From: JAVBLU01 sp031553225
GTDB lineage: Bacteria; Bacillota; Clostridia; Christensenellales; UBA1750
DNA: 64,000 nucleotides
Assembly: GCA_031553225.1 (NCBI GenBank)
Contig: JAVBLU010000013.1
Span: 1 to 64,000, forward strand
Reading direction: 5' to 3'
Shown: piece by piece, positions 1-7,384 of the stretch
Position numbering within the stretch: position 1 is the stretch's first letter
Layout: each line of letters opens with the position of its first letter
The notes under the pieces: model-generated
Told to the model about the DNA's origin: nothing
Database searches by the model: none
Seen by the model: only the letters and a program-made list of their open reading frames with translations
Program-made: the position numbers and the translations under genes

Positions 1-683
1 AGGAAGGCTGCTTGAATGTCCGGTTTTTCATCGAACTGCGCCTGCAGTTCATCTGGGATTGGCAGCTCCGTCTTCTCTTCTACGGGCACCTTTAGGCCGG
101 CCGTTTCGATGGCGATGGCCTCCAGAAAATATGCCCGGATCATAGGTTCAGCCTCGGCGATCTCCGTACCGTTCGTAAAGCGGAGCTGCCGTCCGGCTTG
201 CACGTTCTGCGTTTGCCGTATCAGCATGCCCTGGGGGTCCTTAAGCAAAGCGCCCTTAAAGAAGGTAAGGGCGATGTATTCCTTATACCCGCCCAATATG
301 GCCACGTTGCCGTTCTGAAGGGTATAACACGGCTGCCCCCATTTGAGTTCCTCGTCCAGCCCGCAACCAAGGGCGATCAAGCGGAGCTTGGCGAATTCGT
401 CGCGCCACTTCTCCGTATGCTCCAAAAAGGCGTCGACCAGCGGATTTCTCTCGTCAACGGGCACAAACGCATCCAGGCCTTCCGCCCTGGCGAGGAAATC
501 TTCCTTCGTATCGCAAACGGTGAACACGCCGTTCAGAAACCCATACGCCTTGCCTTGCAGCTCGGGGCACTTGCGCGCGCATTTGCCAATGCAGCCGATT
601 TTTACGTTGCCTCTACCTTTGAGTTCCCCAACGTCAAACCCCGAACAGTTTGCGCAGACCTCAATTTTTGCCAACTTGTTCAT
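1..683 (-). CDS. YdeI/DUF1801-type protein with cysteine-rich N-terminal domain (C-terminus off the left edge)
   Basis: The gene starts at ATG 683-681 behind an AGGAG site and runs leftward off the window with no stop in 227 codons. Residues 1 to about 65 carry five cysteines (C10, C13, C31, C35, C39; CX2C then CX3CX3CP) in a fold that resembles DUF1450 or small iron-sulfur thioredoxin-like proteins. From about residue 80 the sequence matches the YdeI/OmpD-associated, DUF1801 family (LKWGQPCYT, then YKEYIALTFFKGALLKDP). The DUF1801 family is often annotated as iron chaperone-like, but its role is poorly defined. The extra N-terminal module is a fusion not usual for that family. A redox or metal-related role is inference. 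The upstream 684-942 region shows no gene. Confidence 0.8.
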   Translation of the reverse strand, partial: MNKLAKIEVCANCSGFDVGELKGRGNVKIGCIGKCARKCPELQGKAYGFLNGVFTVCDTKEDFLARAEGLDAFVPVDERNPLVDAFLEHTEKWRDEFAKLRLIALGCGLDEELKWGQPCYTLQNGNVAILGGYKEYIALTFFKGALLKDPQGMLIRQTQNVQAGRQLRFTNGTEIAEAEPMIRAYFLEAIAIETAGLKVPVEEKTELPIPDELQAQFDEKPDIQAAF

Positions 684-942
684 GTCCCGGCTCCTTGTCG
701 ATCTATCCCTTTATGAGCTCCCCTCGGATGGGTGGAGCGCCCGCAGAGCATACGCCCTGTGCGCTGAACGATCAAACGTGCAGTCGATGATGCCGCGGAA
801 ATCATACACGTGCGTATCGCCCCTGCGGACCAGCTCCCGGTCTGCTACGCGCTCCCGCGCCCGCTACGGCGGCGGCACAACAAAACGGGCAGAAACCCGC
901 AGCGCGCTTTTATAGCATGCCAAACCTTACAGGTGCAAATGG

Positions 943-967
943 AAAACCGCCGGTACCAATGCGGCGG
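943..967 (-). terminator. Intrinsic terminator of the flavoprotein gene
   Basis: Read on the minus strand, CCGCCG (962-967 complement) pairs with CGGCGG (947-952 complement) across a nine-base loop and is followed by TTTTCC. It sits just after the stop of the quinone-reductase-like gene. Confidence 0.6.
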
Positions 968-977
968 CCTTCGCTGC

Positions 978-1553
978 CTATAAAATGAAACTCCTGATCT
1001 CGTTCATCTTTCGCTCGGCATGCTCCCGGCCGCCGGACACGATTTTATCTATCTGTTCGAAGCGAAGGATCTCCACGCCGCAGGTTTGCAGGGTATCCTT
1101 GATGAATGCCCCTTCGACGGGATTGTTGAAGTACGCGTTGTAGACATGCACAGGCGTTTCCATGGTGGTGATCACGATGGCCTTCTTGGCGGTGAGCAGG
1201 CCGATCATCTCGCCTGCCGCACCGTATTTATACGCCCAGCCGGGCAACAGGACTTTGTCGCAGAAGCCTTTGAGCACGGCGGGCATCGAGCCCCACCATA
1301 TGGGAAACGGAAACACAAGGACATCGGCTTTCTCGATTTCCTGCTGATACCTTTTAACCAGAGGATCTATCGATTGGCCTTGTCCCCACGCTTTCAGGTC
1401 GGCGGAGGTCATGGCTGGGTTGAAACCGTCCGCAACAAGGTCCACCACCGACACGCGGTGACCCTTTCGGGCGGCTTCTTCCCGGACGGCCTGTACGGCG
1501 CCTGCATGGAAGCTGCCGCTGTAGGGATGGCTGTTGATAACGAGATAGTTCAT
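978..1553 (-). CDS. NAD(P)H-dependent flavodoxin-fold oxidoreductase (quinone reductase-like)
   Basis: A 191-residue flavodoxin_2 family protein, the usual length for MdaB/KefF/YwrO-type NAD(P)H:quinone oxidoreductases. The N-terminus MNYLVINSHPYSGSF is the FMN phosphate-binding strand-loop. FPFPIWWGSMPAVLKGFCDK is the conserved substrate/flavin segment that follows the second strand, and the GWAYKYG loop is also typical. It should be a cytosolic two-electron reductase of quinones or nitro compounds. The start ATG is preceded by AAAGGAAC. It is monocistronic, with a terminator behind it and no recognisable gene in the 500 bases upstream. Confidence 0.88.
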   Translation of the reverse strand: MNYLVINSHPYSGSFHAGAVQAVREEAARKGHRVSVVDLVADGFNPAMTSADLKAWGQGQSIDPLVKRYQQEIEKADVLVFPFPIWWGSMPAVLKGFCDKVLLPGWAYKYGAAGEMIGLLTAKKAIVITTMETPVHVYNAYFNNPVEGAFIKDTLQTCGVEILRFEQIDKIVSGGREHAERKMNEIRSFIL

Positions 1554-2058
1554 GCTCAGTTCCTTTCGCTCTGCGTCGTCTGCTGCGCGGCAGTGCTTGA
1601 CGCTCGTGCATCATTTCCTGTGCCCGAAGGATTGCGGCGTACGGTATACTCTGCCCAGATGCCCGGAAATCTAGAATACCATGCGTTTTACAGCACCCAG
1701 CGCCACAAAAGCGCCGGTTCGGCGGCGTTTGTCTCATCTCGGGCATCGGGGCGGCGGCTCGTGACGCCTTGAACCGCTTGGCGGGAACGCTGAATCGTGC
1801 CCTGTCGCCGCCGTGACGTCCTTCTCTTTCTGCGTGATCCTGCGTAGGCGGCAGGGCGTCGTCATGCGACGCCGCCGGTTCGTCCTGCGCGGGCGAGGGC
1901 ATAACGCCGCCATCGTTGGTCGTGTTCGGCATACACGCATCGCCTGCAGCCCCCGGACCATCCCGCGCCGGCCGGCAGCGCCCGTCCTCGCCGCCGTTCT
2001 ACTGCCGCACGCGCCGGCCTTGTCGCGCGGAAGGCGGGCGGTTCTGCGTTGACCGTGG
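1554..2058. other. Gene-poor stretch, probably decayed sequence
   Basis: About 500 bases without a frame that shows a start with a ribosome site and a recognisable protein. The open frames here are arginine/proline-rich, as expected of non-coding GC-rich DNA. It adjoins the decayed DUF1232 gene on its right, so it may contain eroded remains of former genes. Confidence 0.5.
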
Positions 2059-2199
2059 CTACCGGATGAGGTCTATGGGAGAGAACGCATAGCCTGTCGC
2101 TACCGCCGCGGCGACCTTGGCGATGAACGGCGTGACCTTGTGCTGATACGCGAGGAAAACGACGGCTTTTTTGTGTTTGAGCCGTCATGCCTTCTTCAT
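2059..2199 (-). pseudogene. Remnant of a DUF1232 (YkvA-like) membrane protein gene
   Basis: Starting at ATG 2199-2197 behind GGGGAT, the frame reads MKKA, a TGA at 2187-2185, then 41 open codons ending at TAG 2061-2059. The open part carries the DUF1232 signature: LAYQHKVTPFIAKV and then TGYAFSPIDLI. In intact family members the core continues as PDFIPVLGYLDD. Here the frame ends one codon after DLI and none of the expected continuation is found in any frame. The TGA falls where family members often carry Trp or Arg (TGG to TGA would be a one-base change). This looks like a nonsense mutation plus deletion of the 3' half. Confidence 0.55.
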
Positions 2200-2394
2200 A
2201 AGCTTATCCCCAAAACCGATACTACATCACTCGTTTCGCTTGATGCGGTGCCGCGCTTTGGCAGAGCGGGCACAGAAACGACAGCGACCATCCGGCGGCC
2301 CGGGCCGGCATGCAGCATGGACCGCACTCATCTGTGTCACGCCCAGCGCATCGGCCGTTTGCCGGGTTCTCCTCGCCGGGCCCCTCTGTCGTAC

Positions 2395-3780
2395 TCAGCC
2401 GTTGCCCCTGATCTCGATGAAGGCGGAAAACTGCAGTCCGTAGCATACGAAATTGAGTGCGCAGTTCTGATATCGAGAAATGATGTCCCTGACCTGCGCA
2501 AGCCCTATGCCGCTGTGTTCCGCCTTTGTGGTATATCCGAGCTCGGTGATTCTAGAGACATCGATGTTCTCCTTCGCCGCGTTCGTTATAACGATCAGCT
2601 TATCGCCAAACTGCTTTTCTTCAATGGAGAAGGAAACGCTGCGGGTCTGCGTTTCGCTGGCAGCCTCTATTGCGTTGTCCAGGAGGTTGCCCAGCACCCG
2701 GCACAGGTCGAAATTGTCGATGGCCATGCCGTCGATAGGACAGTGCAACGCGACGTTCATCGTGACCCCCAGCTTCTCGGCCCGCTCGCCCTTCTGGATG
2801 AGCAATGCGCACAGCGCGGGGTTCTGATCCATCTTTTTGGCTATATCCAGTTGGTCACCCGTCGTGATCGTTGTGCTCGTTAGCTTTTCGTGGTACTGCT
2901 TGAGTCCCTTAAGATCGTCCAGCGTGATATAGCCGCTGTAGGTCCCCAAAATGTTGTAAAAGTCGTGCTTCACTGCCCGGAATCCGGTTATGACGCTGTT
3001 GAGCGTATTGATGTGTGCCGCATTGTTCTGCAGGTTGATCTCATCTGCATTGAGCTTCAACCTCTGGATGGCCACTACGATGGCAAGCACAATGATGTTA
3101 GTCACCAGCAGCATCGCCAGCGCGTCGTTCTCGTAGTGTACTTGCGCCGCGGATACGCCCGCATAGGCGAGAACCATAATACCAAACAAAACCATTACGG
3201 TTTTCACAATCGAACCGGGAAAGACATTGTCGGTCATCTTCACCACCACGCTTTTCTTTCTAAAAAAGCGGATCAGTATCCGGTAAAGCGCCACATTCAC
3301 CGCCGCACCCACGACCGCGGATCCCGCATCTATCATGTAGTTGTACCGGGCGGACGACTGCTGAAAGAAAGCGAAGTTCACAATTCGGGACAAGCAAAGG
3401 ATGAGCAGTGAAAACAGGTAGATGCAGAACATCATGTTGATCATGCGGTGCTTCGAAATCTTGAACATCCTGTTGACGATAAAGTACTGTATGAGATACA
3501 CGATCGGGTTCGGCGTCGCAAGCAGGTATTCATATACGCCAAAGCCTCGAAATCCGTTAAGAGCATAGGGAACGTATATCGTAAGAACCTGGAACGCGAC
3601 CAACAAAAAAGCGAAGAACAGCATCCTCGCCCGTGATATCTGCACCGCAAAGAGCGCCAGAAAAACGGACACGACGATGTAGGCGTAGATGAAATTCGCG
3701 GCGTTTACCATGAGAAACAGGATGACTTCCATCGCCCTTGTATACGCAAAATCCATATAGAAAAAGCCCGGCATCGCCAT
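2395..3780 (-). CDS. GHKL-domain sensor histidine kinase (AgrC/LytS-like), copy 1
   Basis: 461 residues from ATG 3780-3778, chosen because GGAGGTGG lies seven bases upstream; longer frames lack a site. The N-terminal half is polytopic (about six hydrophobic helices), as in AgrC-type peptide or ligand sensors. The dimerisation/phosphoacceptor helix carries FRAVKHDFYNIL with H272. The ATPase domain has an intact N-box (NLLDNAIEAA, 365-374) and an intact G-box (HSGIGLAQVR, about 422-431). All catalytic motifs are therefore present. It is divergent from two paralogues at 4433-7265. No LytTR or other response regulator is adjacent, so its partner is elsewhere. A dedicated promoter lies about 200 bases upstream. 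Confidence 0.88.
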   Translation of the reverse strand: MAMPGFFYMDFAYTRAMEVILFLMVNAANFIYAYIVVSVFLALFAVQISRARMLFFAFLLVAFQVLTIYVPYALNGFRGFGVYEYLLATPNPIVYLIQYFIVNRMFKISKHRMINMMFCIYLFSLLILCLSRIVNFAFFQQSSARYNYMIDAGSAVVGAAVNVALYRILIRFFRKKSVVVKMTDNVFPGSIVKTVMVLFGIMVLAYAGVSAAQVHYENDALAMLLVTNIIVLAIVVAIQRLKLNADEINLQNNAAHINTLNSVITGFRAVKHDFYNILGTYSGYITLDDLKGLKQYHEKLTSTTITTGDQLDIAKKMDQNPALCALLIQKGERAEKLGVTMNVALHCPIDGMAIDNFDLCRVLGNLLDNAIEAASETQTRSVSFSIEEKQFGDKLIVITNAAKENIDVSRITELGYTTKAEHSGIGLAQVRDIISRYQNCALNFVCYGLQFSAFIEIRGNG

Positions 3781-3963
3781 GTTTCCACCTCCCCACTCAT
3801 CCTCGCAGGCCTGCGGTTTGGGTAATGGCTTGATATCGTGGTGCAGACCCGCAGGCCGCGCCGTTAACCGCAGCGGCTGGCGGCGCATAGCCGCAGCCGT
3901 ACAAGGTATCCGTGGCGCGAATGGCGTGTGCCATCCGCTGCAGACAATGCGCCTAATCTCTTA

Positions 3964-4003
3964 TGGCCATTTACTGTATATGGGAATTATACCTCTTGGC
4001 CAT
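3964..4003. repeat. TGGCCAT direct repeats around the kinase-1 promoter
   Basis: TGGCCAT occurs at 3964-3970 and again at 3997-4003, exactly 33 bases apart (about three helical turns). Each copy is part of a near-perfect ATGGCCAT palindrome. One copy lies between the -35 and -10 of the leftward promoter, and the other just past its expected start point. This arrangement suits an operator, but no known regulator consensus was recognised. Confidence 0.35.
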
Positions 4004-4014
4004 GTTGTTTACAA
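3986..4014 (-). promoter_or_regulatory. Sigma-A promoter for kinase copy 1
   Basis: On the minus strand TTGTAA (4014-4009) is followed after exactly 17 bases by a perfect TATAAT (3991-3986). The expected start near 3979 gives a leader of about 200 nucleotides before the kinase ATG. Confidence 0.65.
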
Positions 4015-4341
4015 TGATTTTAACTCAAGAAAAGCATACAAACTAACGGCACAGCGTCGTAGGGCGTGCGCGGTGCTCATTCAATCCTCTGGACGCTTCC
4101 GCCGCCACAGCAAATCGCAAACAGATACAGAGCCCCGCCGCAGGGCGCGTATGCCACATAGCAGTCCTTGGCCGCTCCTGCCCGCTGCGAACGGCGGCGT
4201 GGGCCTCGTATTTCGCACCGACCTGCGGCGAGCGAATGCAGACGTTATGACCGGGCGAGGACGGCGGCGCACAGCGAGGGCAGAGCATGGATGATGGCCT
4301 CCAACGGGCCTGTGCCAGCGGCGTCCCCGCACACAGACCGT

Positions 4342-4370
4342 TTGTTTTTTTCCATCTTTTATGCTATATT
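4342..4370 (+). promoter_or_regulatory. Sigma-A promoter for kinase copies 2 and 3
   Basis: TTGTTT (4342-4347), 17 bases, TATATT (4365-4370). The expected start near 4377 is about 55 bases before the ATG at 4433. Confidence 0.55.
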
Positions 4371-4432
4371 TGTGCCGTACCCCGTTATTGCATAAAACAA
4401 TTCCGTTTGGGCCGAAAGGTGGTGGGGGGGTC

Positions 4433-5890
4433 ATGACGTCTCTCCCCTTCTCCTACACGCAGCTCATGGAGTTGATCCTGATTGCCGTAAGCAACGCGGC
4501 CAGCTGCCTGTTCCTGTATCTGGCGGCAAACCCGACGCTTGCCGCCTGCGAAGAGCGCATCGCGGCCCGCCGCAAGGTGTATTTTGTGATACTCCTGAAC
4601 ACCTGCCTGATGGGCTTATGGGTATATGGCATTTTTCTCATACGCGGAATGCGGCCTTTCACGGACGCTGAATTCGCAAGCATCGTGCTGCCCAATCCGG
4701 TGTTGGCTATGGCGGTTTATTATAGTGAACTGCGCATTTTGAAGCTTGATCCTGTGCGCGCCAGCCAACTGATCAACTACGTCTACCTTTTTTCGCTGGC
4801 CACCGCGCACATGAACCTCTTTATCACCCACCTGTTCCCGGCACGGGGGGCGGGCGCCTACAACCAACTGTGTAGTGCGCTGCCGCTGATCGTGTCTGCA
4901 GCGGCGCAGATACTTTGGTATTATGCCGTCAGGGCGCGCATGCGGCGCAGCAAGGCCCATACCGCTGTCGCGGACAAGTTCGGCGCCTCCCCCTCCCCTC
5001 CAAGGCTGCGGACGGTACTCCTTGAGAACGCGCTGTTTTATGCATCCTCAGTAGCGCTCTCCTTCGCCTATGGCACAAGTTCCACATCACACGCCGCGTT
5101 GCACGCCGTGGCGATGCTGGCGGTCGCCATGTGCCTGCGCCTGCATGTGATGGGCGACAGACTGGGGAGCATGAGACGGGAAGCGGAGAACATGAACGTA
5201 TACATCAGGACGCTCACCTCCGCGCTGGAAGATTTCCGCGGTCTCAAGCACGACTTCTATAACATATTGCAGACGTATGAGGGGTATCTCACCATCGGCA
5301 ATCTGGACTCCCTGAAGTTGTATCACGAAACGCTTCTAAACACCACGATGATGGCTACCGAACGAATCGATCTAAACAAACGGATGTACGAAAACCCGCC
5401 GCTCATCACAACGCTCTTGGCAAAGCTGGAGGCTGCCGGCGCGGCTAATGTGAACCTGCGGCTGAGCGTTACGTGCGATCTAGTGCCGGAACGAATCGGC
5501 ATGGACAGCGCGGACACATGTCGTGTCATCGCAGGCCTGCTGGATTTGTCGATTGATTCCGCCAGCGCCTCGCAGGAGCGCCGCGTCACACTGTCGCTCA
5601 GCCGCCGTGATGACGGCAGCCTGCTCATCGTTTGCCAGGCAAGCGCGCCCGCGAAAACGATTCCAGACCCCCATAGCAGCGCCAGCGACGCGCCCGGACC
5701 GCACGACGCCGGTCCGGCTTACCATCCGGACGTCTCCGCCGTCCGCAAGACGCTGGAGCGCTACGCCAACACCGTGCTTTACGTAACACAACATGCGCAG
5801 GATTACTCCATCTTCGTTGAGATTCCGCCAGCACCCGTGCAAAACGACATGGAGAGCCAGACCAGAGGGCAGACGCATGACCTATCCTGA
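4433..5890 (+). CDS. GHKL-type sensor kinase homologue with lost ATP-binding motifs (probable pseudokinase), copy 2
   Basis: 485 residues from ATG 4433, behind an unusually G-rich site (AAAGGTGGTGGGGGGG). The N-terminal half is polytopic like its neighbours. The phosphoacceptor helix is kept (FRGLKHDFYNIL, H273). The ATPase domain is eroded: the N-box reads GLLDLSIDSA, so the key Asn is Leu372. The glycine-rich G-box is absent, replaced by a Pro/Ser/Ala/His-rich stretch (about 405-432). It is therefore predicted to be unable to bind or use ATP, yet it could still be phosphorylated in trans on H273 or act as a sensing partner. Its stop overlaps the start of copy 3 by 14 bases, implying co-translation. 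Confidence 0.85.
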   Translation: MTSLPFSYTQLMELILIAVSNAASCLFLYLAANPTLAACEERIAARRKVYFVILLNTCLMGLWVYGIFLIRGMRPFTDAEFASIVLPNPVLAMAVYYSELRILKLDPVRASQLINYVYLFSLATAHMNLFITHLFPARGAGAYNQLCSALPLIVSAAAQILWYYAVRARMRRSKAHTAVADKFGASPSPPRLRTVLLENALFYASSVALSFAYGTSSTSHAALHAVAMLAVAMCLRLHVMGDRLGSMRREAENMNVYIRTLTSALEDFRGLKHDFYNILQTYEGYLTIGNLDSLKLYHETLLNTTMMATERIDLNKRMYENPPLITTLLAKLEAAGAANVNLRLSVTCDLVPERIGMDSADTCRVIAGLLDLSIDSASASQERRVTLSLSRRDDGSLLIVCQASAPAKTIPDPHSSASDAPGPHDAGPAYHPDVSAVRKTLERYANTVLYVTQHAQDYSIFVEIPPAPVQNDMESQTRGQTHDLS

Positions 5891-7265
5891 TTTCGCCTTT
5901 TCCAGCGGTATGCAGCTTATACTGCTGGCTTGTTCCGTCGCAACCTCCTTCCTGTTCTTTTATCTGGTGACAAACGTCATCTTACGGATGTACGGCCAGG
6001 AAGCCTCGAAGCGACAGAAGATCGTTTTCGTGCTGCTGACAAGTACGCTGCTCAACAACGTCTGGACATACGGGATGTATCTGCTGGGCGGACGCATTGA
6101 ATTTGCGCCTCTGATATACGCTCTTGTGACCGTGCCCAACCCTGTTTTTGCTGCGCTGTACTACTGTCTGGGCATCAAGGTACTGCGTCTCTCGCCATAC
6201 CGCTCGCTTCACCTGATGACCCACGCCTACACCTATGTGCTCGTCGTCAAGCTCCTGCAGCGCGCGGTGGGCGCAACGTTTTTTCCGCAGACGGGCGCTG
6301 AGTTCAACTATTTGCTCGACGCGATATCCTTATGCGCGTGCACCGGTATCTTTCTTCTCATCTATCAGGCGACGAACATCCTTCTCACGCGTGCCCAGAT
6401 GCTCATCCGTTTGGGCGACCGGCTGCTCCTGTCCTCGTACCGCAATGAGTTGATTTTAAGCGCGGTTAAGTGCACGGCGCTGTATGCGTTCATTATCGTT
6501 ATGCCCATCTTGCTGAATGACCATGGCGCTCTGCCCTCCTATCTATCCATGCTGCTCGGCTTTTTGATGCTGTTGAGCGGGGTGCTGGCTGATTTCTGGA
6601 GCGCGGTGGAGCTGGACATCGGCAACAAGGATGCGCACATCCACACTTTGACTGATGCAATCGATGGCCTCAAGAGCATCGAACACAGCTTCCACAGCAT
6701 TCTGCAGTCCTACGGCGGGTATCTGGAGGCGGGTGATTTGGCTGGATTGCGGGGCTACCACGCATCGCTCCTGAGTACAACGCTGTTGATGGGCGACCAG
6801 ATAGAGCTGTCCCGCCGGATGGAAGAAAACCCCGCGCTTATCTCGCTTCTGCAAAAAAAGAAAGAGTACGCTCAGGTGCATAACGTGCAGCTGCGCATTA
6901 ATCTGATGTGCCCCGTCGGCGACCTGTACATCAACAATATGGACGGCTGCCGGGTTCTGGCCTGCCTGCTGGACAACGCCGTTGAGGCGGCGGAGGAGTC
7001 CGCGCAGCGCAATGCAACCTTCTCCATTGAGCAAAAAAATGACAAAAGCAAACTGATCATCATCACGAACACCACGCGCGGCACGGTGGATACAAGCAAG
7101 CTGGGCGCGTTAGGCCATACGACGAAGGCAGGCCACACCGGCCTTGGGCTTACCCAGGTGCGCAAGACTCTGGGCAAATACCGAAACTGCGCGTTTCATT
7201 TTTCCTACTATCAAAACGAGCTCTCCGCCTTTATAGAGATTAAGCCCGTCAAACACACCCATTAA
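5877..7265 (+). CDS. GHKL-domain sensor histidine kinase, copy 3
   Basis: 462 residues from ATG 5877, which lies inside the end of copy 2; length and N-terminus (MTYPDFAFSSGMQLILL) match copy 1, so the longer upstream frame was rejected. About six membrane helices are followed by the H-box LKSIEHSFHSIL (H270). This departs from the KHDFYNIL of the other two copies. The N-box CLLDNAVEAA keeps its key Asn (N367) and the G-box HTGLGLTQVR is intact. It pairs naturally with the ATP-site-deficient copy 2: one partner holds a standard H-box and the other an intact ATPase. A heterodimer in which copy 3 phosphorylates copy 2 is inference. Confidence 0.87.
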   Translation: MTYPDFAFSSGMQLILLACSVATSFLFFYLVTNVILRMYGQEASKRQKIVFVLLTSTLLNNVWTYGMYLLGGRIEFAPLIYALVTVPNPVFAALYYCLGIKVLRLSPYRSLHLMTHAYTYVLVVKLLQRAVGATFFPQTGAEFNYLLDAISLCACTGIFLLIYQATNILLTRAQMLIRLGDRLLLSSYRNELILSAVKCTALYAFIIVMPILLNDHGALPSYLSMLLGFLMLLSGVLADFWSAVELDIGNKDAHIHTLTDAIDGLKSIEHSFHSILQSYGGYLEAGDLAGLRGYHASLLSTTLLMGDQIELSRRMEENPALISLLQKKKEYAQVHNVQLRINLMCPVGDLYINNMDGCRVLACLLDNAVEAAEESAQRNATFSIEQKNDKSKLIIITNTTRGTVDTSKLGALGHTTKAGHTGLGLTQVRKTLGKYRNCAFHFSYYQNELSAFIEIKPVKHTH

Positions 7266-7283
7266 CTTATTACGAAACATAAA

Positions 7284-7366
7284 CCATTTGCAAGAAATGG
7301 ATCAATTCCTGCCTGCTTCGGTTCGATAATAGGTACAGCGGCATGCTTCACCGCGCCGATCGAACC
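7284..7366 (+). other. Structured leader upstream of the chemoreceptor
   Basis: Two hairpins lie before the chemoreceptor start. CCATTT (7284-7289) pairs with AAATGG (7295-7300) around a GCAAG loop. GGTTCGAT (7320-7327) pairs with ATCGAACC (7359-7366), with an inner GCGG/CCGC stem (7338-7341 with 7351-7354). The second hairpin abuts the GAGGAG site. A translational control role is possible. No riboswitch class could be assigned. Confidence 0.35.
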
Positions 7367-7384
7367 AGAGGAGTGAATCTCACT

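Noticed and set aside
2222..2394. Short minus-strand frame with a Cys-x-x-Cys-like segment after kinase copy 1
   Set aside because: No start with a ribosome site, and the cysteines do not form a known zinc ribbon.
3797..3934. 45-codon minus-strand ORF in the kinase-1 leader, considered as a peptide pheromone precursor
   Set aside because: No ribosome site, no leader or AgrD-like charge pattern, and no AgrB-type processing gene nearby.
7266..7384. GEMM-type cyclic di-GMP riboswitch
   Set aside because: AAACCATTTGCAAGAAATGG recalls the first GEMM stem. The conserved flanking core (the GGGCAAACC and CGCAAAGCC-type residues) and the second receptor stem are not present.
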